NCBI GenBank assembly: GCA_016785225.1
Contig: JAFBJZ010000411.1
Coordinates: forward strand, 1,540,001-1,604,000
Reading direction: 5' to 3'
Origin: Psettodes erumei
Lineage: Eukaryota; Chordata; Actinopteri; Pleuronectiformes; Psettodidae
DNA length: 64,000 bases
The position numbers and the translations under genes are program-made. The notes beneath the pieces are model-generated. The model was given only the letters and a program-made list of their open reading frames with translations, made no database searches and was not told the origin of the DNA. Positions 50,709 to 63,858 of the stretch are shown here, piece after piece (positions within the stretch are counted from its first letter, which is position 1; each line of letters starts with the position of its first letter).

Positions 50709-53700
50709 AGCACACATATGTACACATCAAGAGCGAGGGGCTAGCCCAGCGCAGTCTCCATACATCTGACTCACACACACCCACCCACAGACTCCCACCC
50801 TCTTCCTGCATTCCTCTCCTGTCTGACACACTTCCAGTCAAGCCCACCAGCACTTCAAAAACAGCCCACCACCACCACCACCACCACCACCAGCCTCCCA
50901 GATGACAGCGGCTGCTAAAAACATGCTCAGCTCTGTCGCACACAAAGTCACAAACACCACCCTCTTATTGGAAACCTGGGGCGGAAAAAACACCCCACAG
51001 GTGCAGCCAATGCTTTGGCTGGGTGGCGTATGTTTTTCAACCCAATTAACTTTTCTGTAGTTTCCTTTCTGTTCAAATAAGTCTTTATTAAAAACAACAC
51101 AACTACAATGATTAGTCTATTTACATACAATTTATTAGTAGCTATGTTGATAGTCATTTAAAGTACACCGGCAAGATTATAACTGTGAGAATTTTGTGCT
51201 TTTCTTTGTCTTATGCGACTGTAAACAGAATATTGCTGGGTTTTGGACTGTCGGTTGGACTAAACCATCAATCTGAAAATGTTAATTTGGGCTTTAAGAA
51301 ATTGTGATTATCATTTTCACATTTTTTACCAAATGTTTAATTAAACTGTATGCCAAGGAGAAAGAAGCCTCAACTTAATTTCCCTCTTTTTCTTTCAGAA
51401 AAATTTGGATTTTCTTCACACAAACATATCAATCCTGAATGTTCTGTGTTGATACTGCAACCTTAAAAATCCTCCTCACCTGCCGCTGGGCTCTTTTGAT
51501 GAGCTTTGTTTCAATTTCTACTTTGCATTAGTAGGGCACATTGCTTCAAGTCAGCTCCTCAGAGATGCAATCCCACTTGCTTTAATTCTCTGCCTGAAAG
51601 CTTCGATTAAACCCACATACACAGAAAAAAGTGGCGAGGCAACACGAGGGACGGGGGAGGAGAGACGAGTGGGGCACTGCTGTTATTTGCTGAAGCAATG
51701 GCAAAGCTCTGTTGTGTGTCCATCAGCCTCTTTCCCTCTCTTTGTCATTCCCTGCAGATCTCCACTCGGCGTACCGCTCCACTAAACCGCCTCATCTACC
51801 TGTTTGTTTACTTATTCCCTCAGTTCCTCAACATCCCTCCTCCCCACAGCATCTCCATCCCTCATTCTCTGGATAATTCACACCATCCCTGCTTTACATT
51901 TCTATTCCTCCATTTTGTCCCTTACTGCTTTTCCCAGTTATCTCCACCCCATTCTAGCTTTTTTCCTCAATCTCCGCTCTCCCCCTAACTTTCCTTTTAT
52001 TTTATCCTTATCCCAGTGAGACACTGAGAGGTCTTTCAGGTGGCCTTTAACATTGGTGAATGTTAGATAAGGGCAAATAGAGAAAGGTGGTTACTTCATG
52101 TTGGTGGTTTTTCCCTGATTGAAAATAGGCCTTTGATGGAGCTGCTGTGTTGTGGCTTGAGCATTAGGGAAGCCATTTGAAGCAACATTTGAACACAGAA
52201 GTACGGTACACTGTTCAGTGTGACTCCAGTGAGGCCACAGTGCCGTCAGGTTCACCTTGCAATACTCCTTTCCCACTGCAATACCCCCAGTCTCCGTTGG
52301 TGTCGAACGTCCCATGCTACCATGCTGCTAGCGCTAATCACATGCTGAGGCACATCCCGTATTTTGTAAACCTTTGCCTTGGCAGTTCAGGGTTCACTCA
52401 CTGTTGTTTCTTTAGAAAGGATTTTAACACCAGAAGATCAGACAGTTCTTCCAGTAGATTAAGAATCAGTGGCAGTGTTCATTCAAGTCAAGGCAGTAAG
52501 AGCCCTCACTTTACTCAGCTCTAAAAACTTCAGCATACTCCTGGAGAGGAGAGGATTTATTTTCAAGAGATCTGCCTAATCATGACTGACACTAAATGAC
52601 TGACTATCTATACACAGGTGCTGTCAGTACTTTTTTCCATAGTAGAGTCATTTTGCTTTTGAACTGACATGATTACTAGTTAACCTCTGCTGGGTGACTA
52701 TTCAGGGACATTAACATTTTTCCCTACCACTCCACAACATTTACTATATTTGTAGGTTGATTGTTTGAAGGTAAATTGCAATAAGAAAAAGTTGCTGTTT
52801 TCATGCAACAGAGTTACCACTTTCATCACATCTGGTCTCTTTTAGCCAAACAGGAGTGAGGAATCCTTTTTCCAAAGCCAAAATTCAAAAGACATATGCT
52901 GCACATTCTCCTGCTTTAACAAGTTACAAACTTGTGTTACTGGTGCCGGTTGCTGCTCCTCTTTTGCTGCATTGTGCCAAATCTAAAAGGTTAGCTGCTT
53001 ATTAAGTGAGGGGATAAAATGTTTAGCTTTGTCTTTCACAGTGGGCCGAAAGGAAAAACCTGCAGGAAAACCCTGACTGCATCTGAACAATACTTACCAG
53101 CTGTGTCTGCTCTGTCTCTGCTGTCAACATTAAAATTAGATCATTGTTTGTCTGACAGATCTCTGCACAGTTTACTGTCTCTCCTGAAGACTTTGTCATG
53201 TAGATAAATGGCAAGGCAGTCACATTATCAGATATTCTTTCATATTCTTCCTCAGAACCGTTTCAATATGTGTCTATCAACCTCCATCAATGCAATATTA
53301 GTTTTATATATTATTTTTGTATCCATCCATCCGTCTAAACCCAGGGAAGACATTTTAATGTGGGACCGGGCCTCAGGGCTCTGCTTGAAGACGCAGCAGC
53401 AGTAAACAGTGTTTCTTTCTCCTGGAGGTGGTTGGGTTTAAGTGTCAGGCCAGGGTGCACCAGCCTCTCTTATGTGACTGTTAAAGTCAATGACCTCACC
53501 TTGGCAACAAGGCCGAAGGCACTAGTGGAGGGGTGAAGAGACAGGGAGGTGGGGTTAAAGAGAGGAGCAAATACAAGAAAACAGATCAGCTTATAAACAC
53601 CTATCAACCCTGATGAAGTGTCCCTGAGCAAGACACAGAGACCCTGAAAGGAAGAAATGAAAGACAAGACACAAAGGGAGTGTTGGTGTGATGTGCAGCT

Positions 53701-54799
53701 TGACAAATTCACTGTTACAGTTTGTCAAATTGAGCATGTACACAAACGAACACAAGGGATACTACTATCTACTACTATATACTGTCTCAACTGTCTCACT
53801 CTTCGTCTCCATTTCTTACACAAACACACAGGCAAACTCACACAAAAGTCAAGTGAAACTGGCAGCTGGTAGATTGGTAAAAGGCGGACGGCTGGGTCCA
53901 GATGTTGCTGAACCCACAGTGCAGAAGGCAAAGGGCTTTGATCTGCTTTACCACAGAGGAACTACTAGAGCTGAGTATATGAAGAAGAGGAGAGGAGAGG
54001 GGAGGAGAGGATAAGGAGCAAAGTGCAATGAATGTGTGTCTAAATTAAAAAGAGGATGAGTGTTAGTGTAGCAGAGCAAGAGAAGAGCTGGATGATATTC
54101 CCATGTGAGATGTATCAGTGTTTCTGAGAAAAAAGAAAATACCCATGTATCACACACACATACATAAACTGTGCATCCACGAATGCAGGCGCCTAAACAC
54201 ACACACAGTCTAGACTCCCACACATGGCTCTTGGGTTTACTCACATGACATCCATGTGGGGAACAAAGACACATGAATACACACACACACGTACACACAG
54301 AATCAACCCACACTGGGCCTGAGGGTAGCCTGCAGTAAACACCACCAGCCACACATGCCACACATGCTGGGTTGTGAACTGAGGAATTGCTTTAATACAC
54401 ACAAGCGCACACACAGAACAGTTTTTCTCCCAATGTAATTTAAGAAAGCTGCACTCATTTATCAACTCAGACCAGTTCTCTTGGTACTCTTCCTTTTACA
54501 TGCATCAGCTTCAAGAGCCTTTTTGGTCAAGGCTCCTAATTTGCTTTTTTTCCTACTCAATGGCACTTAAAAACAGTACCCGGGTGAAATAATGGTTAAG
54601 TAAATCAAACCTGAATGTGGACATGCCAACACATTTTGGGTTTTGGCAGGCAACTTTGCCAACTCCAACACACACAACTCAGCAGGTTAAAACCTATTGT
54701 TTGGAGGTGAAATGTTTAAATTTCCCAGGTTCTCCTTGCCACAAGCCTCCGGAGGTGAATGGGTTTTTGCTGGAGCCCGACTCACCCGCTGGAACCAGA

Positions 54800-55610
54800 A
54801 AACCGGCTCAGATCTGGCCAATGCTCAGTCACTGTGGTCAGAGAGTCAGCCTGCCAGCCGAGCAGGCAACCAGTCATTCAGTCAGCCTGCCGATCTGGCT
54901 TCTCTGTCATTTCAGCGAGGTCGGCCAACCAGTCAGTAAGCCAGTCGGTCAGTCAACGCAGTCAGTCACCTGACCCAAAAGCGTGGTCAAAGATGGACCA
55001 CTCAAACAGTCATTGTGCTTTCAGGTTGGATAATGTCCAGCAGCACAAGAGGAAAGTTCACTGAGACTGCCAGATGTCACTTCATCACACCAGGGCAGTC
55101 ATTCATTGCAATCAGTCAGCAAACAAGGCAGCATGTCTTCTCTGTGATTAATAAAACATCCCATGAGAGGGCAGAGAATTTTGCTCTTATTTCTCATGCA
55201 ACCACCCATTGACCCTTTACTCATCCATCCAATCAGTCAGGGAAATGGCTGTTCTGCCAGGCAGCCACCCAGGCAAGCGGTCACTGCGGTTGTTGAGCTA
55301 GTCAGGCAGAAAGCCCGAAATGTGGTAAGCGACAGCCCCGCTGACCCAGTCAAGTGGTGAAGTGGTATTAAATCTGTGCTTGGATAATGGCAAAGGCTAC
55401 ACGGAGCTTGCACCTCCATGCAGTTTTTCATTAAATCAGCCAGGGAGGCAACCAGCCAGCCAAGTGACCAGCAGTTCTGTCAGCTGGGCAGTCAAAGGGA
55501 TAACTAATCGGTCAGTCAATAAACCTGTCAGGCAGCAACTTGGTCAATCACACAGCCAGTCAATGACTCAATCAACCAGGCATGGTTCAGTCAGACAACC
55601 CATCTCCATT
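54800..55610 (+). repeat. Degenerate GTCA/GCCA-rich minisatellite-like tract
   Basis: About 800 bp in which variants of CAGTCAGT, CCAGTCA, CAGCCAGC and CAGGCA keep recurring without a fixed period. Dense blocks lie near 54870-54970, 55225-55275 and 55436-55600, separated by less repetitive sequence. Because the units lack stop triplets, several overlapping frames stay open by chance; these should not be read as genes. Confidence 0.6.
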
Positions 55611-58600
55611 AACTGTGGTGAAAGATATACCCAGTGACTTGGTGAACCCAATCCAGAAATGACAATGTATTATTATGTTACTTTATTTGCCATTATGCCC
55701 CCCCCACCCCCCACCTCAGTGGGCAGTTTATTAAGCCCTTTCCACTAGGAAAGGGATCAAAAGCTTTTTCTCACCAGAATATGTTATTATTTTTGTCACT
55801 GGGACCCACCAGACACAGATGGCAGGGGCTTAGTTTGGCTCTTTAGTCCATACTTTCAGAAATATAGTTCTCATATTCACATGCCCATCCAACCAAATGC
55901 AACCAAATCAGCCTGTGGTCAGAAGTACACCCACTGACCCTTCATAGGAATGACTTAATTCAGACGAATATGGCTTTTGTCGTAGCCCTCACTGTCCATC
56001 AACAGGACAGCAAGTCCAAGCCATCCAAGCCTCTGCTCTAGTTAACAAGCCATTAGTTCATCTCTTCATCCCTCTGGTCTGGCTGCCATTCAAACCTTCC
56101 AAAAAATAAAAAGGTTATCCCATCAACTTTTGGGCACCAGAACTTTTGTGTGCTGCTGTAGGTGCACAGCTATGCATCTTTCCAACAATGGCTGAAGACA
56201 GCAGATCAGTTCGATCTCATTATATTTGCAGATTTATGCAGCAAAGCACATCAAATTCTAATCAGATCATCTACTCTACATGAGGGAACTGTGGTGCAAG
56301 CTACTACACTACTAGTAACTAGTGTTAATGAGTTCATGAAAAAAAACTTTTCCACACGACCAACTTTTTCTTCACACACTACAAATTTGAGTACCGTCAT
56401 GAATTTCTACAATGGTATGGTTCTTGAGTTTGCAAGAATGTTTCTACATAATCACATTGTCCCACATACCATGAATGAATACTCCAGACTCCACACTCGG
56501 GCTATCTTGCACAAAATATGAACCTATTTACTTCAGACTATGGGGACTGATTTGTTTTGAATAAGCTGTTCAAAAAGGCAATGTGTGAAATGAAACTCTG
56601 TGCTCAGTAGCAGTATGACATAGTCATTCTGTGTTTAACTGTTCCAGATGCAAGAGTGATGTAAGTTGCAGTTCTGGCAGCTGTGGTTAAGTACGGTTCC
56701 TTCAGCCAGACTTTCATTAATTCATTCATGCACTGAAAAGTCTCCCATTTATCCACTCTATTCGGTCTGCATGTCATCCATGAAGGCAACGGGTTCAACA
56801 CGTATTACATGTATGTGCAAACCAGCCTGTCAACTATTCATTCATCCATCCAAGTAATGTATCAAGAGACTGGCTGTGTGAAAGCTATTCATCCATGTGC
56901 CGATGATGCTGCTCTTAGTCATCTTATCATCCGTCTTGGACAGATCACTGGGTATCTTGGGTGAATTCCCAGACGTTGTTGTTGTTTGACACAGTGATAC
57001 GAACACAGAGACACTCAGGAACCGTTGAGTTTGTGAAAGTGAACGTTCAGGACCAGGACATATGAATGCAGCGGGGGACGGGGCTGCAGCTGGGCAGGGC
57101 ACATCCCCGTGGGGCTTTTCAGTCATCTAACCACCACTCTTTTGCTTCTTCCCTCCCTGTTTTTCTTCTCTTTCATGCATATCGCTGATGTACTTGCATG
57201 ATTGCTTTTGTCATGACCTTTAGCTGGCTATTTGTCTTCATCAGCTACACTGAAGAGGAAAAACAAATGTCTCATTTATTCTGGGTGTTCCTAACTCTCT
57301 TTCTTACAGGCAAGATTTTCAGAATTTGATAATCTCTCCAAGGATGAAAACTATTTTTTTTTAATGGCTGTACAAGGGGTGGTCAAATACAAGTTCCATT
57401 TGCCAAATTTCCAGTGTCAATGGTCCAGAAAGTGTGGATTGTGTGACTGATGATTAAGTTTGGTTGGGGCATTTGGGAATTGTGCACTGTGAAAATATGA
57501 CAGTTGTTCTGGATCATACAAAAACACAACACAGGTTGTTGTTTTTCACAGTACACTAACAGTGCCACGATCAGTCCCATTTTAGTGAGTGATCGCACTG
57601 TACCCCATGTAAAATAACATTTGTAAAACAAGACTTATGGTGAAGGGATTTGAACTGAAACTTTCTCATCCTCCCATAGCCATCTGACAATGTCACAGCG
57701 TTTGGCTGCTCACCAAATTCTTTGTTCGGTTGGAAGTCTGCAGACAGCTCTCTTTCCCAGTGGCCACTCGCCAGCTGACTGAGTAACTGTAGTCGATTCC
57801 TCTCTCACTCTCATTCCCCTCATATAATTACTTTCTCTGACAGTTAACATTTTTCAGGCAGATCATCTGTGACACACGTAATTCTTGGCTGTTTGACAGA
57901 TTTTGTCCCTGGTTCATTCATGCAGTAAAGACGACGGGAGACGCTAACAACTCGTTTTCACTCGCCGTGAATTTATTTCCTCTGTGGCAGCAGAACGTTA
58001 TTTTACAGTAACACTGATACTCTCTCCATTCAAATAGAATATCTGTTCTAAAGAATGAACATTGTTGTCCTGAAATATAAGACAACCCCCATTTCATTAA
58101 AGTTTAACAGAAAAATATTGCATTATATTTGGGCCAATACAATATCCTTTCTCTTCAGCGCAACTCTAACCGCAGTTTTTTGGTTTAGGTTTAGACATTG
58201 CACAAACATGATTCTGCTTGTAATGGAAGGGAAAACCCTGCACCGGCCAGTTTTGAACAGGTCCTTTAAATTGGTGTCAACCCCAAAAAACGTTATTGAT
58301 TACTGTGGCCACTGTCAGCTGAAGTACGCGGATGCAAGTTGACACAAAACTGCACAAATGCGTCCCTTGCAAGAAATCTACTCAGCTTGCTGTGAAGGTT
58401 TGCAGCGGGTAAAGATTGAATTGTTTAAACTGACTGAACTGTCCAGATCTGGACCGTAATCCAACTGTTGAGTATGTGAGGACTACGCCTACATGTCGTT
58501 AAAAAGTTCTTAACACAGAAAGATTGTATTAGATTCTGTGGCTTGGAGTACACTGACTTCGTTATGTCGACGTCAAAGAAAGTCTTCTCCAAACAGATAT

Positions 58601-60420
58601 CAAAAATAAGATACATTTTTAGCAATCCTCTCTGAAACCAAACACACTAATGAGCTAACTTGTGGCTTGCTGCATCCCGTGATCTCAACAGAAAGTGTTA
58701 ACAATTCCAAAAAGCTATTCCAGGCAGACAGATAAACTTTATTTAATTCACTATTTGACGTGAGCCTTGCTGGAGAAATAATAACCAGCAATAACTGAAA
58801 ATGTCAAGGTATAGTTTTTAAATATGGCTGAAGCTTTGCAATGCCTGACATTTAGACTGTCCTCCATCTTTACTACGCAGCGATTTGTCCTTCCCTCCAT
58901 CGCTCTATCCATCATATCGCCCTCAGGCTCTCTTCAATCCATTATCTGTGTGTGTGTGTGTGTGTGCTCTGCACTGTCCGCCTTACCCAGTGAAAGCGTG
59001 TCTTTGTGCGCAAGTGTTCGTGAACAGACGTATTGGTACACATAAATAGAAATGCCTGTTTAGTCAGTAACAACCCACAGTTTCACATACTGCATTATGT
59101 TCCATAGGAATCTATCTATTCAAACCACGTTGGCTGCCACTTCCTTCTGTACCTGCGCCTGAATGCAAAGCTTGACATATGCACTTCCCTTCTCTGAAAG
59201 CCCATTCCAGTTTTACTGGGGAAATGCACAAAGCAATTATAATTTGTCTCCTGTCTGAACCTGCCAAGTACATACAATCGTTCTTACAAGTCAAGAATGT
59301 ATATAAAAAAGAATCTCCACAGATTAAAAAATGTTTCTTCAGCAGTACTCAGTTTGAACTGACATCTCTGTAATATAATAATGTGTTCTATATTAGGCAA
59401 CTGTCAAATTGTCATAACACATGCAGGACTAATAGTTCAAATACACATTATAATTGACTGCTTCTGTCTTTCAGTTGTGTTTGTTTGAGTTGCTATATTT
59501 TCTATGCTTGCAGTACGCTGTTCCAAATATTAAATATGTCTGCGGGTTGTATCTTCAAACAAAGTCGAGTGAACTCTGCATGTCCACACATATGGGTTGT
59601 TTATGACACAACAAACCCAAGCCCTATCATGAGCGCTAATAGCAACAGCAACACCAACAGAATTCTTTTTCTCATCCTAAAAGGCCTTGTTGCCTTAACA
59701 ATCAACAATCTCTACATCCTCCCTCAGCGTTTGCACCTTTCATCCCTCCTGAGCAAGGCTTTAAGCTTTTGTCTCAAGGTTTTACATAGCATGCAAGCCT
59801 GTCTGACCCTCGCTTTGCATGCAACCACAGCTGCCGGAAACCTAACCTACAGATATCCAATCACTGGGGACGTCATGTATCCCATTGTCCTGCAAGCTCC
59901 GCTTAATTTAAACTTTGAATATCATGACTTCGATGGATTCCTGAGGTAGGTCACGTCTGTAGAATATTTGTATGCCGGCCAAGCAGTTAGCGATGTTCCA
60001 AAAAAAAAAAGTACCTTCTTGTAAAATCTGCACAATCAATCTTATTCTGCAGCAGCACTTAGACTGCTTTGGTAAGGAGTCTCTCCATGTGACGGCTCCC
60101 CACGGCCGCAGCTTTACACGCCATTCAAAAGGCCAGCGTGTTCAGCCAAACCACAAACAACGGGTTCACATTCACCGACTCGGCCACCAGTCCGAGGGGG
60201 AAGAAATGAAGCAATAAATAAAATAACCACTATCTCATTTCTTTCATTTTGTGAAAAGGCACAGATCTTCTCATGTGTATGTGTAATTATTTCCCTCTCC
60301 GGCTCGGCGTTGTCACTGGGGACTGAGGCTGTCGAGTCGCTGCCAAAGCCCCATTCACTGTCTGCACATAGCCAGTGTTACGCAACGGCTAATTACTTCC
60401 ACTCGGCCCCAACAAAACCA

Positions 60421-60736
60421 TGGAGAGGAAGAGGGAGGGAGAGAGAAAGAGAGAAAGGAACAGAGTGTAAAGGGTGATAAACAGAACGGACGGAGGGAAG
60501 GAGAGACAGCCGGGCAGAAGGAAAAGCAAGAAGAAAGAGGATAAACGAGGAATTATAAGGCATATGAAGGAAAGCTGGATGTGGAGAGATACAGAGCAAC
60601 AACAGAGAAGAGTGCTAATGAAAAAGAGACATTGCAGGAAGAGGTGAAAGAGTGTACGGGAGAGAGAAAATAAAGCGCAGAAACGAAGGGAGTGCAGGAC
60701 AGGGTGACAAAGAGTGAAGAAGAGATAAAGACTATC
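60421..60736 (+). repeat. Long polypurine (GA-rich) tract
   Basis: Over 300 bases on the plus strand are overwhelmingly A and G (GGAAGAGGGAGGGAGAGAGA is typical), with few pyrimidines. A second such tract follows at 61018-61193. Open frames on the opposite strand here are the low-complexity Leu/Ser/Phe translation of this composition. Confidence 0.85.
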
Positions 60737-61017
60737 TTCCTCCTCTCCTTGCGTTTTGGTATGGAGAGGCACAAAGAAAACAACATCAAACCATAATGAC
60801 CTCTTCACCATCCGCCACAACAGTTTTACCGAAAATCATGCCGCAGCAGCCAAATATGGTCCAAGGAGAGAGGCAAATGTGGAAGCGGAGTGTTGTCAAA
60901 GCCAGACTGGGCCCGCAGCCCTTTTCCTCTCCAACAATTTTTGGAGATGATGTCATTATTCATAAAAAAAAAAAAATAGAAAAAGAAAAATGTGTCTGCG
61001 CCTCTGGCTTGACTACA

Positions 61018-61193
61018 GCTAGAGGAAGAGGGAAAGGTGGGAGTGGAAGGAGGGAAGGCAAGGAGAGGGAGGAGAGATGGAGAGATGAAGATGTCAAAAG
61101 AGAGGAAGAAGCAGAAGAGAAAGCAAAAGAAGAAGAGAGTTGGATGAGGATGAAAATGGGAAAGAAACATAGATGGAAAAGAGAGGGACAGAG
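61018..61193 (+). repeat. Second polypurine tract
   Basis: GA-rich stretch, almost all purine, separated from the first by about 280 bp of mixed sequence that includes an A-run at 60964-60976. Confidence 0.85.
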
Positions 61194-63061
61194 ACCTCAG
61201 TTCATACTTTTTCTGCTTGATTCTCTTCTATATGTGGCTTAGCAAAATCTCTTTAAAATGAGCAAACTTAAGAATGAATAAATAAATATCTCGCAGCTAG
61301 AATGATTGCCTTGACAAAACATGTGACCTAATGAGTTTTAGAGGTGCTGGAAGGCTGATTTCATTACCGTTCGACAGAGGCAGGTTAACCATTTCCTGTT
61401 TACAGTTTGTCTTAAGATAACCACAACCCAACCCACATTTCCTACTGCCTTCCCTTCTTCCGTTGTCCAATGAAGAGAAATACTGAATAAAACTCAGTAC
61501 TGCTGCAAACATATGAACTTAAGTGTTTGAAGAAAATAAAGATTTATTAATTGATTTTTTTAAAACACCAAGCACTTCTACTGCTTTGAATCAACATGGG
61601 CCATTTCTTTTCTATGGGGAAAATGAAAATGTCCAACCTCGTGGTAGGCCACCATTCAGATTTTACGATGCTGCACTGAAAGTTAGATCAACTTCATCTC
61701 TTGGTCTTGCCCCAGTTGTCTGTATATATCAACCGTCCTGTTATAATGCAAATAGGGGTGCAACAATTCTGGTTAGTGCTTAATTTATAAACTGAGTGCA
61801 GAGAGGTTTAATATGCATTCTTCTTCGTTTTTAAGCATTCATTTCTTTCTTTTTTTTAACAAACTGAAAAGCCATGATTTCTTGTGTGGGAATAAGGTTT
61901 TCCTACTGCTGATTCTGCCTGACCACAGTGGCTTGTATGGGTAAAACCAAGGAAGTCTCAAGCATGGCTGGTGATTTCAGACCAGCCGAGACAAAGAGCA
62001 GTGAGGGACGAGGAAGAGAAAGAGGAAGAGGCAGCGAAAGAAGGAGAGGGGCATCAAGATGACAGACGAGAAAAACGATGAACACGCCACTGCCACGGAC
62101 TCTGACAGAGACCATCAGCTCAGTCACACTTACACTTACCGTCTTCTCCTCCATCTCCTCGTCTATCCATCATCACTCCATTTCAACATCGCTGTATATC
62201 ACTTCATTATTCTGTCACATATAACATAATAGATAAGCCCCCGTTTAACCATCTAGCCGTACCTCTCTTTGCCATTTCTCCTCCTCTCCAAATCTGCTCA
62301 TTCATCTCTCTGCCTTCGGGCTACACTCAATCTTTTAGCTCCACACTTTGCATGTGCATGTGTCAGAGAGTGCGGTTCTACTGAGATATTACACTATTAG
62401 ACAATGCAAACAGTGAGGGACACTAACACTCTGAGGAATTCAATTCTGCATTTCTTGTTTTTCTATTTTGGAAACTCAATTTCTCCTCTCAAGAAAAACT
62501 GTTTCTCTGTGCATTTTCACTTGGAAGATTCACTTCATGCACTTCTGGTTTCCTCATGAGCTAGTAGCTTGAAGCGCTTATTGTTTCTTATCAGATCTGC
62601 CGGGAGGTTTTACAACACCATTACCAACCAAACCCATTTTTATCTCCTGTTATGATGCCATATTATCTTATTTAGATGGACAGACCGGGTTAATGTATGA
62701 CGTGTTTTTTTTAAATGTGAAAATGAAAATTTTTCTCTTTTCCTTGTGAGTGAGCTTTCCCTGCTTCTGCTTTTCTAAAGGCAGATAAATGTTCATGGAC
62801 ACAGAACAGTTGACTGAATGTCACATGACTGGATAATTTGTCTGTCTCCCAAACAGGACACATGCGTGTGCCCGTGTGCGCATATGTATGTGTGTTTTGT
62901 GTTTGTGTGTGTGTCTGTGTGGTCTCCCAGTATGACATGACTGCAACAGGCATTACCAGGCAGTCTGAGCATTTTCATTAGTTCCTAGAACGCCAAACAA
63001 ACCACATGGGTATGTGAAGCAGCTGCAGTAGTACTAGAGAGCCACAATAACCTACTGGGTC

Positions 63062-63109
63062 GAGAGACAGAGAGAGAGAGAGAGAGAGAGCGAAAGAAAG
63101 AGAGAGAGC
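63062..63109 (+). repeat. (GA)n microsatellite
   Basis: Two GA runs separated by CGAAAGAAA, about 590 bp downstream of exon A in transcript direction. Confidence 0.93.
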
Positions 63110-63289
63110 AATCTACAGTATGGGAATGAATTTAAGTGGGTCGAAGTGCATGCCTGCACACATCTGTCTACCAGCTTGATTCTGTGTGTGTGTGTGTGTG
63201 TGTCTGTGTCTGCGCATGTTTCATTCCCTGCATGTTCATCGAATCCACACCTTGTGTGAGTTAGCCGTTTTAAGTATGAGTGTCTATAT

Positions 63290-63480
63290 TATGGGGCTGC
63301 GTGATATGGACAAAATTCCAGACCGCAAAGTGTATGCCAAATATCTTGATAAGCGATATATATGATCCAGAATATGATACGACTACAGGTTCAGGCTTAC
63401 CTTACATTTTTAGTGTAGCAACAGTGAAAATAAAGCATTTTTCAAAAAAAGGACATGATGAGGCCATATGGATGTAGAAA
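63290..63480 (+). mobile_element. Possible hAT-type non-autonomous element relic
   Basis: Begins GGGGCTGCGTGATATGGACA and continues with several CGATAT/ATATGATA strings. Many fish hAT-like non-autonomous repeats start with GGGCTGCACGATAT and are filled with GATAT units, and this looks like a decayed member. The right end was not found. It sits about 220 bp from exon A. Confidence 0.4.
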
Positions 63481-63700
63481 ATGCAGTCACTTCACTAAAT
63501 ATTTCAATTATCAGAATCACAGATCAGGTTTGGCAATCAATCACTGTTTGTAGATGATTATTATTATTATATACATATTTTCTTTACTTCTCATCCAGAC
63601 TACCGTCTAATTTACATTTGTATGTTCATTATATGAATATATGAAGTAATTAAATGCATTGGACTATCTATGACTGTATGCTTATGTGTGTTTGTCCTAC

Positions 63701-63858
63701 CTGACCACAGGCTCTGGTATGGCCTCCAGGTTGGCAGGGACCTGAACTCCCTTCTCCCACTCTTGTCTCCAGGGGTCTGAGAGCACGTAGAAGTCGTCTG
63801 GGCCGAGCTGGGCCGAGTCCGGCAGCTTCATGGCCGTGATGAAGTCGGTACGAAACAC
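63701..63858 (-). CDS. jade2: jade2 internal exon A: N-terminal EPL-like region
   Basis: Most 5' coding exon in the window, 158 bp. On the minus strand it follows a pyrimidine-rich stretch ending in TAG and is followed by a GTAGGA donor. It encodes 52 codons plus two bases, starting VFRTDFITAMKLPDS, continuing through DPWRQEWEKGVQVP and ending EAIPEPVV. These strings are characteristic of the region before the PHD fingers in JADE proteins, related to Enhancer of Polycomb (EPL1). In this family that region is needed for contact with the HBO1/KAT7 acetyltransferase module. The EAIPEPVVR ending recalls JADE2 more than JADE1 or JADE3 (from memory of the family). The last two bases (AG) join the first G of the next exon to make Arg. 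The exon with the initiator Met is not in the window. Confidence 0.92.

Larger units (their letters stand above)
33333..63700 (-). other. jade2: jade2 intron A-B, about 30.4 kb
   Basis: Phase-2 intron with donor GTAGGA and acceptor GATGCAG, about half of the window. It holds CA/GT arrays at 35563-35590, 35922-35966, 40245-40261, 44497-44521, 46472-46516, 50652-50706, 58948-58966 and 63183-63203. There is a CCA triplet run at 50867-50892, T-runs near 48227-48252 and an A-run near 46809-46829. Polypurine tracts and mobile-element relics are listed separately. No nested gene could be supported on either strand; the longer open frames (for example 39073-39591 and 59485-59949 on +) resemble no protein I know. 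Stretches between the listed items show nothing I can name. Confidence 0.85.

Noticed and set aside
53090..53100. Strong donor-like GTAAGTA on the minus strand in the 30-kb intron
   Set aside because: The bases before it are CTG rather than AG, so it is not a ratchet site, and no open coding segment lies upstream of it.
54617..55064. Three overlapping plus frames near a GTCA-rich tract
   Set aside because: All three frames stay open because the repeat words lack stops; the frames share no coding signal.
60389..60820. 143-codon minus frame rich in Leu, Ser and Phe
   Set aside because: It is the translation of a polypurine/polypyrimidine tract, where stops are rare by composition.
61740..61780. 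AGGGGTGCAACAATTC resembling the start of a hAT element
   Set aside because: Too short, with no matching interior or second end.
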